Assembly (NCBI GenBank): GCA_014804425.1
Contig: JAAUZV010000002.1
Location: 77,308 to 141,307, forward strand
DNA length: 64,000 bases
DNA from: Lachnospiraceae bacterium
Lineage (GTDB): Bacteria; Bacillota; Clostridia; Lachnospirales; Lachnospiraceae
Direction: 5' to 3'
The stretch's first letter is position 1, and each line of letters begins with the position of its first letter. A program made the position numbers and the translations under genes. Below, piece by piece: positions 35,389 to 43,944 of the stretch. The notes beneath the pieces were generated by a model that saw only the letters and a list, made by a program, of their open reading frames with translations, was not told the DNA's origin and ran no database searches.

Positions 35389-36233
35389 TGGGTAGGGATA
35401 AAGATAGTAAAACGAATTGGATGCTGACCATTGTATTGATCTTAGGGACGGTTACTGTATTCTTCCCATTATACATGGCATTCATCATTGCTTTTAAGCA
35501 GCAGAGTGAAATGACAAATGATGTGGCGGGCGCATTAGCGTTTCCTGCAAGATGGAGTCTGGATAATTTTAGGCAGGCAATGGAGGTGACAGATTTTGGG
35601 CATTCACTGGGGAACAGCCTGTTGATCACACTGGCTACGATCGCACTTTCCATTTTGGTTCATTCGGTGGCAGGATATGCAATAGGAAGAAATATGGCAA
35701 AGAAAAAGAGCTTTCGGTTTATCTATTTGTATATCGTAAGCGGTATGTTTGTGCCGTTTTCCATCCTGATGATGCCGCTTGTCAAGCAGACTGCACAGAT
35801 GGGATTGGGAAATAAGGTCGGAGTCATTCTGCTGTATTTAGTATTCTATATGCCGATGAATATACTGCTTTATACAGGGTATCTGAAAAATATACCGGTG
35901 GTATTGGAGGAAGCGGCCGGCATTGACGGGGCAAGCACATGGAAAACTTATTGGAAAATTATTTTCCCGATGATGGGACCAATGCACGCGACTGTTGCGG
36001 TATTGACTGCGCTTGGAACATGGAATGATGTCATGACGCCGCTTGTCATTATGTCCGGTACGGGTGAAAATACCCTGCCGTTGGCGCAGCTAAATTTCCA
36101 GACACAGTTCGGAACCAATTACAATTTGGCGTTTGCATCCTATATTCTTTCGCTGATTCCGATCCTGATTTTCTACATTGTCTGCCAGAAACAGATTTTG
36201 AGCGGAGTTGCAAACGGCGCGGTAAAGGGTTAA
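35385..36233 (+). CDS. sugar ABC transporter permease (MalG/MsmG type)
   Basis: A 282-residue membrane protein with six helices; the EAA loop is EEAAGIDGASTWKTYWKIIFP. It overlaps the first permease by 4 bases. Together they form the heterodimeric channel for the oligosaccharide captured by the upstream lipoprotein. The C-terminus ANGAVKG is typical of the family. The GH36 gene follows after 50 bases. Confidence 0.95.
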   Translation: MMGRDKDSKTNWMLTIVLILGTVTVFFPLYMAFIIAFKQQSEMTNDVAGALAFPARWSLDNFRQAMEVTDFGHSLGNSLLITLATIALSILVHSVAGYAIGRNMAKKKSFRFIYLYIVSGMFVPFSILMMPLVKQTAQMGLGNKVGVILLYLVFYMPMNILLYTGYLKNIPVVLEEAAGIDGASTWKTYWKIIFPMMGPMHATVAVLTALGTWNDVMTPLVIMSGTGENTLPLAQLNFQTQFGTNYNLAFASYILSLIPILIFYIVCQKQILSGVANGAVKG

Positions 36234-36283
36234 AGGAGTGAGTCGAAGCCGCATCCGGGATAGTAGGGAAGGGAGAGAAAACG

Positions 36284-38467
36284 ATGGCAGTCTGTGTACA
36301 GGACAATCGGTTTGATATTGTGACTAAAAATACGTTATACCAAATAAAGGCGGATGAATACGGAGTATTGTGTCACCTCTGGTATGGTGCAAGGACAGAC
36401 TGCCATATGGACTATCTGCTGGATTATCCGGATGTTGGGTTTTCCGGCAATCCATATGATGTCGGAGATAAGAGGACGTATTCGCTGGATACCCTTCCGC
36501 TGGAGTATGCATGTGAAGGAACGGGAGATTTCAGAACCCCTGCCATATCGATCACACATGAAGATGGAAGTACGGCATTGGATTTGCGGTTTCTAGAGTA
36601 TCGTTTAACGAAAGGAAAATATTCGATTCCGGGATTGCCTGCAGTGTATGCTGATGAGAAAGAGGCGGAGACGTTAGAGATTGTTTTAAAAGATACGGCA
36701 TCAGATGTGCAGGTTGTTTTGAAGTATGGCGTTTTGGAGCAGGCGGATGTCATTACGAGAAGTGTGGTCGTCACAAACAAGGGAGAGAGCGCCGTTGTGA
36801 TAAAAAAGGCTCACAGCCTTTGCATGGATATTCCTTATGGCGATTGGGACTGGGTACATTTTCATGGAAGACATACGATGGAACGTCAGATGGAATGTGC
36901 GCCCCTCATTCACGGCATACAGGAAAGCGGAAGCGGCAGAGGGACCTCCAGCCACCAGCAGAACCCGACCGTTTTATTATGTGAAAAGGATTGCACGGAA
37001 AACGCCGGTTTTTGTATTGGTGCGGCATTGATGTACAGCGGCGGCTTTCAGACGCAGATTGAAAAGGATCAGCTTGATCAGGTTCGTCTTGTCATGGGCA
37101 TTCATCCGAAAACCTTTTCTTGGAAGCTGGCTGCGGGTGAAAACTTTTATACGCCGGAGGTTATCTTATCCTGCTCCGTCGAGGGAACCGCTAAACTGTC
37201 ACAGCGATTTCATCATGTGATCCGAAATCATGTGTGCAGGGGAAAGTATCAGTTTTCGGAAAGACCGGTTTTGATCAATAACTGGGAAGCGACCTATTTT
37301 GATTTTACAGAGCAGAAAATATTGGATATCGCAAAACAGGCGTCGGAATTGGGAATTGACATGATGGTTCTGGATGATGGATGGTTTGGAAAAAGGGAAT
37401 CCGACACATCCGGACTCGGAGATTGGTTTGTCAATGATAATAAGTTAGTGGGTGGTTTACAGAGCCTGATCGGGCAGATCAATCAAATGGGAATGAGGTT
37501 TGGCATTTGGGTTGAGCCGGAGGCGGTGTCCGAAGACAGCGAGCTGTATCGGAAACATTCGGAATGGGTGATACGCATTCCAGGGAGGATGCCAGTAAGA
37601 GCGCGGTATCAGTTGATTCTTGATCTTTCCAATCCGGTAGTCGTGGATTACCTGTATGATAGGATCAGTAAAATATTAAGCGAAAATCATATAGAGTATG
37701 TGAAATGGGATTTGAACAGAAGTATTTGCGACTGGTATACGGATCGTTTACCGCAGGATCGTCAAATGGAAATGCCGCATAGATACGTTCTTGGATTATA
37801 TGAATTGCTGGAGAGGCTGACACATGATTTTCCGGATGTGTTGTTCGAAGGGTGCAGCGGAGGCGGCGGTAGATATGATGCAGGGATGCTCTATTATTGT
37901 CCGCAGATATGGTGCAGTGATGATACGGATGCACATGAACGGACATTGATTCAATACGGAACGAGTTTTTTTTATCCGACGTCCACAGTGGGGGCTCATG
38001 TTTCGGCGGTACCCAATCATCAGACCGGACGTGATACCTCTTTGAAAACGCGAGGTATTGTCGCTATGGCGGGAAGCTTCGGATACGAACTGGATTTAAG
38101 CACGTTAAACAACGAAGAAAAAAAAGAAGTTGCAGAGCAGGTAAAAAAATATAAGGAGTATCAGAAGCTGATTTATGAGGGAACCTATTATCGGCTCAGT
38201 AATCCGTTTGAAGATGGGATGGCAGCGTGGTCCTGGATATCTAAAGAGGAGGCGCAGATATTGGTGCAGGGAGTGGTGTACCGTTCAGCTTCCAATACAT
38301 TAAGAAGAAGACTTCGGCTGACCGGACTGAATGAACATGCAAGTTATAAGGAGTCGGAAAGCGGCAGGGTCTTTACCGGAGCGGCGCTCATGTCAGGAGG
38401 TATTCTTTTGCCGCGGCTGACAGGGGATGACGCAGCTTTTGAAATAACTCTTATAAAATGGAAATGA
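36284..38467 (+). CDS. alpha-galactosidase, GH36
   Basis: Cleaves terminal alpha-galactosyl residues from melibiose, raffinose or stachyose in the cytosol. The 727-residue length and order match GH36: an N-terminal beta-sandwich, a TIM barrel with NNWEATYFDF, DDGWFGKRESD, the nucleophile in YVKWDLNRS (about residue 476), GCSGGGGRYD and the acid/base region CSDDTDAHERTLIQYG (about 545), then a beta C-terminal domain. There is no signal peptide, consistent with hydrolysis after uptake by the ABC importer upstream. Confidence 0.97.
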   Translation: MAVCVQDNRFDIVTKNTLYQIKADEYGVLCHLWYGARTDCHMDYLLDYPDVGFSGNPYDVGDKRTYSLDTLPLEYACEGTGDFRTPAISITHEDGSTALDLRFLEYRLTKGKYSIPGLPAVYADEKEAETLEIVLKDTASDVQVVLKYGVLEQADVITRSVVVTNKGESAVVIKKAHSLCMDIPYGDWDWVHFHGRHTMERQMECAPLIHGIQESGSGRGTSSHQQNPTVLLCEKDCTENAGFCIGAALMYSGGFQTQIEKDQLDQVRLVMGIHPKTFSWKLAAGENFYTPEVILSCSVEGTAKLSQRFHHVIRNHVCRGKYQFSERPVLINNWEATYFDFTEQKILDIAKQASELGIDMMVLDDGWFGKRESDTSGLGDWFVNDNKLVGGLQSLIGQINQMGMRFGIWVEPEAVSEDSELYRKHSEWVIRIPGRMPVRARYQLILDLSNPVVVDYLYDRISKILSENHIEYVKWDLNRSICDWYTDRLPQDRQMEMPHRYVLGLYELLERLTHDFPDVLFEGCSGGGGRYDAGMLYYCPQIWCSDDTDAHERTLIQYGTSFFYPTSTVGAHVSAVPNHQTGRDTSLKTRGIVAMAGSFGYELDLSTLNNEEKKEVAEQVKKYKEYQKLIYEGTYYRLSNPFEDGMAAWSWISKEEAQILVQGVVYRSASNTLRRRLRLTGLNEHASYKESESGRVFTGAALMSGGILLPRLTGDDAAFEITLIKWK

Positions 38468-38479
38468 GGGCGATATCAT

Positions 38480-40426
38480 ATGTCGTATGAAAAATATAAT
38501 AGCGCCTTAAAAGCCGGACAGAGGGAATACCGTGCCCGCCTGTCGAAAGGCGATTATCCGTATCTGCCTGCGCTGAGCGAAATCTTATCATATACAGCGG
38601 TGGAACATGAAGTGAGCCTTGGTGTGTGTGAAATTCCATTGGAGCTGATCATTGGTACCAGGATGAAGGGGCGGACTAATTCTTTTGCATCTAACTTCAT
38701 GCCGCTTTTAGATGCCGGCACAGAATTTGCTGTCAAATGGATACGCCTATATGCATCGCTTCAGGAAGAGGGTCTTCAGGAGCCCGTGAAGGTTTATGAG
38801 TTTATGAACCGGTTTTATGTGCAGGAAGGAAATAAACGGATCAGCATTTTGAAATATCTGAATGCGTATAGTGTTCCATGTTCGGTTGTGCGGATCGTAC
38901 CAAAGCGTACGGATGCAAAAGAAAATAAGATTTATTATGAATTTTTAGAATTTTATGAGGTTACTGGGATTCATACGGTCAATTTCAGCGAGGAAGGTCG
39001 TTTTGCCAAGCTCTTAAAGCAAATCGGTACGCCAGAGGGGACGAAATGGACATCCGATGACCGGATGGAATTTCAGGATGTCTATTGCTGTTTTGGGAAG
39101 GCATTTCGGTCGAAGGGCGGCGACAGACTCCCTATCACGGTGGGCGATGCTTTTTTGACATTTATTACTATGTTTGGATATGAGGAGACAAAACAGAAAG
39201 CGGTGCAGGAGATTAAAAAGGATCTCTCTAAGATTTGGGATGAATTTTTGGCACTGACGGAGAAGCAGACGATTGAGCTGTCTATGGATCCTCCCCAGAA
39301 GGACGTTTTGCATCGTTCCTATAAAAATCTGCTGAATCTGATCATTCCAAGCAATGTGAATAGGGTTAAGATTGCATTTTTATATGAGAAGGATCATAGA
39401 ACCTCCGGTTGGACTTACAGTCATGAACTTGGACGGCTATATTTAGAGAATGTATTTCCGGGGCGTGTGGAAACAACGGCTTTTGAGAACGTAATTGCGG
39501 GAGAGAATGATCTGGAAATAATGGAACAGGCTATTCGGGACGGATATAACATGTTTTTTACCACCAGTCCGGTGATGGTATCTGCCAGCTTAAAGATTGC
39601 GGCCAATCACCCGAACGTGATTATTTTGAATTGTTCTTTGAATGTTTCTCACCCCAGCATGCGAACCTATTATGCCAGAATGTACGAAGCAAAGTTTCTT
39701 GCGGGTGCCATTGCCGGGATCATGACGACCACAAATAAAATCGGTTATATCGCCAATTACCCGATCTATGGCATGGCGTCCAACATCAATGCCTTTGCCC
39801 TGGGGGCCAAGATGGTAAATCCCTATGTGAAGGTCTATTTGGACTGGAGCACTCTAAAAGATCGAAAGGTACATATTGTTGACGATCCGGAAATTAATTA
39901 CATTATGGATCGGGATATGATATCGCCTGATAAAAGATCACGACATTTCGGACTTTACTATATGCACGGGGAAGCACCAAATAATTTGGCGATGACCACT
40001 TGGCATTGGGGAAAGCTTTATGAAAAGATCGTACGCATTGTGTTGAATGGTACATGGAAGGATGATGATGCCGCCATAAGGAATCGGGCAGTCAATTATT
40101 GGTGGGGAATGTCCGCAGGTGTAGTTGACCTGATTTATTCGCAGAACTTGCCTCAGGGTACCCAGCGATTGGTAGAGCTGCTGCGTAATCAGATTTGTTC
40201 GGATGCACTCATACCTTTTTACGGTGAGCTAAAGGCGCAGGATGGTACGGTCAGGAATACATCCGAACAGGCGATTTCGCCGGAGGATGTGATTACGATG
40301 GACTGGCTGGCCGAAAATGTGGTAGGAAGTATTCCGTCGGTCTCAGATCTGACAGAGGAAGCGCAGGCGGTTACCAAGCTGCAGGGGATGGAAAAAGGCG
40401 TAGAATTTATTTCTAACGTACGATAG
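38480..40426 (+). CDS. ParB-like domain fused to a BMP-family periplasmic-binding-like domain
   Basis: A 648-residue protein without signal peptide or membrane segment. The N-terminal part (about 1-280) includes FYVQEGNKRISILKYL and a following SVVRIVP strand, resembling ParB/sulfiredoxin-type domains. The C-terminal part (about 290-600) resembles BMP/Med lipoprotein-type type-1 binding proteins (IAFLYEKDHRTSGWTYSHELG, then AKFLAGAIAGIMTTTNKIGYI). BMP proteins normally bind nucleosides outside the cell; here the domain should be cytoplasmic and may sense a small molecule. It sits inside the galactoside operon. The role is unknown. Confidence 0.75.
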   Translation: MSYEKYNSALKAGQREYRARLSKGDYPYLPALSEILSYTAVEHEVSLGVCEIPLELIIGTRMKGRTNSFASNFMPLLDAGTEFAVKWIRLYASLQEEGLQEPVKVYEFMNRFYVQEGNKRISILKYLNAYSVPCSVVRIVPKRTDAKENKIYYEFLEFYEVTGIHTVNFSEEGRFAKLLKQIGTPEGTKWTSDDRMEFQDVYCCFGKAFRSKGGDRLPITVGDAFLTFITMFGYEETKQKAVQEIKKDLSKIWDEFLALTEKQTIELSMDPPQKDVLHRSYKNLLNLIIPSNVNRVKIAFLYEKDHRTSGWTYSHELGRLYLENVFPGRVETTAFENVIAGENDLEIMEQAIRDGYNMFFTTSPVMVSASLKIAANHPNVIILNCSLNVSHPSMRTYYARMYEAKFLAGAIAGIMTTTNKIGYIANYPIYGMASNINAFALGAKMVNPYVKVYLDWSTLKDRKVHIVDDPEINYIMDRDMISPDKRSRHFGLYYMHGEAPNNLAMTTWHWGKLYEKIVRIVLNGTWKDDDAAIRNRAVNYWWGMSAGVVDLIYSQNLPQGTQRLVELLRNQICSDALIPFYGELKAQDGTVRNTSEQAISPEDVITMDWLAENVVGSIPSVSDLTEEAQAVTKLQGMEKGVEFISNVR

Positions 40427-40456
40427 AGGAACGGATGAAATAAAAAGGAATTATAA

Positions 40457-41059
40457 ATGAAAATTTTAGCGATTGCGGATCATGAATCAGAATGGTTATG
40501 GGACTATTTTGACAGGAGTCATCTGAAGGGGATCGATCTGATTCTCTCTTGCGGGGATTTAAAGCCTCAATATCTCTCGTTTTTGGCAACCTTTACGACT
40601 GCTCCGGTTTTGTATGTACATGGAAATCATGATAACCGGTATGCGGAGGGTAAGCCTGATGGATGCATTTGCATTGAGGATAAAATCTATATGCATAATG
40701 GCATTCGGATATTGGGGCTGGGAGGTTCCATGCGTTATAAGCCCGGTAGTCATCAGTATACACAAGTCCAGATGCGCAGACGAGTGCGAAAGCTCTGGTG
40801 GAGACTGAAACGGCAGCGGGGCTTTGACATTTTATTGACACATGCGCCCGCTTATCAGCTCAATGACGGCGATGATCTGCCACACAGAGGTTTTGAAGCG
40901 TTTCGAACTCTGCTTGACAAATATCATCCCGCATTTTTTGTTCATGGGCATGTACACTTAAACTATGGGCGAAAATTTCTGCGTTTGACCGACTATCACG
41001 GGACACAGGTCGTCAATGCATATGAAAAATATATATTTGAAATAGACGAAACGAAATAA
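40457..41059 (+). CDS. metallophosphoesterase
   Basis: A 200-residue cytosolic calcineurin-like phosphoesterase. The metal-binding motifs are ILAIADHESE (variant of DxH), ILSCGDLKPQ, YVHGNHDNRY, LLTHAPAYQ and VHGHVHLNYG. The first motif is ADHES rather than SDxHG, a usual variation in this group. The substrate may be a nucleotide, sugar phosphate or phosphoprotein. It lies in the galactoside operon between the ParB/BMP fusion and the GH13 enzyme with short gaps. The link to sugar metabolism is by position only. Confidence 0.88.
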   Translation: MKILAIADHESEWLWDYFDRSHLKGIDLILSCGDLKPQYLSFLATFTTAPVLYVHGNHDNRYAEGKPDGCICIEDKIYMHNGIRILGLGGSMRYKPGSHQYTQVQMRRRVRKLWWRLKRQRGFDILLTHAPAYQLNDGDDLPHRGFEAFRTLLDKYHPAFFVHGHVHLNYGRKFLRLTDYHGTQVVNAYEKYIFEIDETK

Positions 41060-41071
41060 GGGGGCTTCAAG

Positions 41072-42946
41072 TTGAAAAAGAAGACAGAAACACAGGATAC
41101 CGTTTTTCAGAGAAGACTGGAGCGGCATCATGACGAATTACGCTGGCTGTACATGGAACTGTATGACAACAGTTCTATGTTTGCGGAATTGTGCGATGAA
41201 CTGTATCATTTTTACCATGAGAGAAACAAAGCGCTAAAAAAACAGGATGAAAAGCGCGAGGCGCATCCGGACTGGTATAAGCAAAATGATATGCTTGGCA
41301 TGATGTTTTATATAGACAATTTTGCGGGCAACATGCGCGGGGTTGAAGAGAACCTGGATTATCTCGAAAAATGTAATGTAAACTATCTTCATTTAATGCC
41401 GTTTTTAGAGACTCCGAAAGGACGGTCAGACGGGGGATATGCGGTATCTGATTTCCGAAAGGTGCAGGAAAAATTCGGTACAATGAAGGATTTGGAGCAT
41501 CTGACCGCCGCATGTCATAAAAAGAATATGAATGTCTGCATGGATTTCGTAATGAACCATACATCGGAGGATCATGAATGGGCAAAAAAGGCCCGTCAGG
41601 GAGATGGTGAATACCAGAGTCGTTATTTCTTTTTTGACAGTGATACCATTCCGAACATGTATGAAAAGACAGTGCCGCAGGTCTTTCCGACAACTGCGCC
41701 GGGAAATTTCACATGGCTGCCGGATGCAGGACATTATGTCATGACATCGTTTTATCCGTATCAATGGGACTTAAATTATCGGAATCCGCGCGTGTTTAAT
41801 GAGATGATGTACAATTTCCTTTATCTGGCGAATCGTGGCATCGATATCATTCGGATTGACGCGGTTCCGTATATTTGGAAAGAACTGCATACGCAATGTC
41901 GGAATCTCAAACAGGTGCATACGATCGTTCGAATGATGCGGATCATTAGTGAGATTGTCTGTCCGGGTGTATTGCTGCTCGGGGAGGTTGTCATGGAGCC
42001 GGAAAAGGTTGTGCCGTATTTTGGAACAATAGAAAAACCTGAATGCCATATGCTTTATAACGTGACAACGATGGCGACAACCTGGCATACTGTGGCGACA
42101 CGAAATGTGCGCCTGCTGAAAAAACAATTGGATATCGTGAATGCGTTGCCGAAGGACGAAGTGTTTTTGAATTACCTGCGCTGCCATGATGACATTGGCT
42201 GGGGGCTGGACTATGATGCGCTGCTTCGCGAAGGGATAGAGGAACGCTCTCATAAGCGATATTTGAATTGCTATTTTCAGGGGCTTGAAGGAAGCAGCAA
42301 CAGCAGAGGAGAGCTGTACAATGCCGATCCGGTATCGGGAGACGCGCGCTTTTGCGGGACCACTGCATCTATGTGTGGGATTGAAAAGGCTTTGGCGGAA
42401 CAGGATGAGGAAGTTATAGAGCGAGCTGTCAGACTGGATGTGACGCTTCACGCCTATATGTTTATGCAGTCGGGAATTCCAGTGCTTTACAGCGGAGATG
42501 AAATAGGGCAGGTCAATGATTACACCTATAAAGAAGACCCGGATAAAGCAGATGATTCACGCTATATTCACCGTGGCGCGTTCGACTGGAAGCAGGCGGA
42601 GCAGATTGATGATAAAACCAGTGTGGCAAGCCGGATTTTTAACAGGCTGGATCGATTGGAAAGAATCAGAAAATCGGAAAAAGTGTTTGTCTGCAAAGCC
42701 AATACATGGACGGTCGATACTTACGATCCCAGTGTGCTGTGCATGGGAAGATATTATGACGGTGAGAAGGTTCTTGGCATATTTAATTTCAGCGAGTATA
42801 ATAAAACAGCATGGATCAATGAGGCAGACGGAGTATATACGGATATGATAACTGGAGAGATGATGAGAGCAGCCGATGTGAATATTCCTGCCTATGGTTT
42901 TCTCTATTTGAAAAGAAACGGAGAGGGTTCAGATGAAAAAATATGA
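41072..42946 (+). CDS. GH13 enzyme, amylosucrase-like
   Basis: A 624-residue alpha-amylase superfamily protein. A helical N-terminal domain (about 1-85) precedes a TIM barrel with NVNYLHLMPFLETPKGRSDGGYAVSDF (in part), MDFVMNHTSEDHEWA, nucleophile Asp in IDIIRIDAVPYIW (about residue 262), acid/base Glu in LLLGEVVMEP (about 304) and the third acid in LRCHDDIGWG. The domain order is that of amylosucrases (GH13_4), which split sucrose and transfer glucose. With a PfkB kinase overlapping its end, sucrose from raffinose breakdown is a plausible substrate. Start is TTG 41072 after AAGGGGG. Confidence 0.85.
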   Translation: MKKKTETQDTVFQRRLERHHDELRWLYMELYDNSSMFAELCDELYHFYHERNKALKKQDEKREAHPDWYKQNDMLGMMFYIDNFAGNMRGVEENLDYLEKCNVNYLHLMPFLETPKGRSDGGYAVSDFRKVQEKFGTMKDLEHLTAACHKKNMNVCMDFVMNHTSEDHEWAKKARQGDGEYQSRYFFFDSDTIPNMYEKTVPQVFPTTAPGNFTWLPDAGHYVMTSFYPYQWDLNYRNPRVFNEMMYNFLYLANRGIDIIRIDAVPYIWKELHTQCRNLKQVHTIVRMMRIISEIVCPGVLLLGEVVMEPEKVVPYFGTIEKPECHMLYNVTTMATTWHTVATRNVRLLKKQLDIVNALPKDEVFLNYLRCHDDIGWGLDYDALLREGIEERSHKRYLNCYFQGLEGSSNSRGELYNADPVSGDARFCGTTASMCGIEKALAEQDEEVIERAVRLDVTLHAYMFMQSGIPVLYSGDEIGQVNDYTYKEDPDKADDSRYIHRGAFDWKQAEQIDDKTSVASRIFNRLDRLERIRKSEKVFVCKANTWTVDTYDPSVLCMGRYYDGEKVLGIFNFSEYNKTAWINEADGVYTDMITGEMMRAADVNIPAYGFLYLKRNGEGSDEKI

Positions 42947-43901
42947 TGTGGCGGCGTTAGGGGAATTGTTGGTGGATTTCACAAGGAACGGAACGAGCGG
43001 ACAGGGAAATCCCCTGTTTGAAGCGAATCCGGGAGGAGCGCCCTGCAATGTGCTGTCAATGCTGCAGCGCTTGGGAAAGCAAACGGCATTTATCGGAAAG
43101 GTCGGAGAAGATTCTTTCGGTAAAATGCTTCGGGATGCCGTGGCGGAGCAGGGAATTGATATCAGCAATCTGGTTGCTGACAAGGATGTACCGACGACGC
43201 TTGCGTTTGTTCATACGGCTTTTGACGGGGATCGCAGTTTTTCTTTTTACCGGAATCCGGGAGCGGACATGATGCTTCGAAAGGAAGATGTGGATTTTTC
43301 TTTATTGAAAGATGCCCGTATCTTTCATTTCGGGAGCCTGTCCATGACGGATGAAGGAATCGAGTCCGTGACAAAGATGGCTGTGGAGGCGGCAAAAGAG
43401 GGAGGCGCATGGATTTCGTTTGATCCGAATCTGCGTCCGCCTTTATGGAAAAGCCTGGACAGGGCAAAAGAAAAAATCGCCTATGGGATCAGCCGGTGTG
43501 ATATTTTGAAAATATCGGATGATGAAATTGAGTTTTTTACCGGGACAGCGGATATTGATGAAGGTGTGGCAAAGATTCTGGGCGAGTATCATACGCCGCT
43601 GATCTGCGCAACAATGGGAAGGCTGGGAAGCAGAAGTTATTATCGCGGCGAGCGGGTGGAATGCGAACCGTTTTTAAGTGAGGATACGATCGAGACGACC
43701 GGTGCGGGGGATACGTTTATGGCATGTGTGTTGAATGCGGTTCTGGAACAGGGATTAGATGGATTGGACAGGCAGAAATTATATGAAATGCTGGAGTTTG
43801 CCAATGCCGCCGCTTCCATTATCACGACAAAAAAGGGCGCATTAAGGGTCATGCCGCGTAAAGAGGAGATCCTGCGCCTGATACAGGAAAGAAAACGATA
43901 A
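42933..43901 (+). CDS. PfkB-family sugar kinase, probable fructokinase
   Basis: A 322-residue cytosolic kinase that phosphorylates a sugar with ATP. Signature 1 is NPGGAPCNVLSMLQRLG, and the C-terminal signature DTIETTGAGDTFMACVLNAV holds the catalytic Asp (about residue 259). The start VAALGELLVDF is typical of fructokinases. It overlaps the end of the GH13 gene by 14 bases, so the two are translationally coupled. The fructose released by sucrose cleavage would be its substrate. Other PfkB specificities cannot be excluded. Confidence 0.92.
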   Translation: MKKYDVAALGELLVDFTRNGTSGQGNPLFEANPGGAPCNVLSMLQRLGKQTAFIGKVGEDSFGKMLRDAVAEQGIDISNLVADKDVPTTLAFVHTAFDGDRSFSFYRNPGADMMLRKEDVDFSLLKDARIFHFGSLSMTDEGIESVTKMAVEAAKEGGAWISFDPNLRPPLWKSLDRAKEKIAYGISRCDILKISDDEIEFFTGTADIDEGVAKILGEYHTPLICATMGRLGSRSYYRGERVECEPFLSEDTIETTGAGDTFMACVLNAVLEQGLDGLDRQKLYEMLEFANAAASIITTKKGALRVMPRKEEILRLIQERKR

Positions 43902-43944
43902 CAGCGCAAATTCTTTTAACTGATCAAAGAAAGGGAGTATCGTC

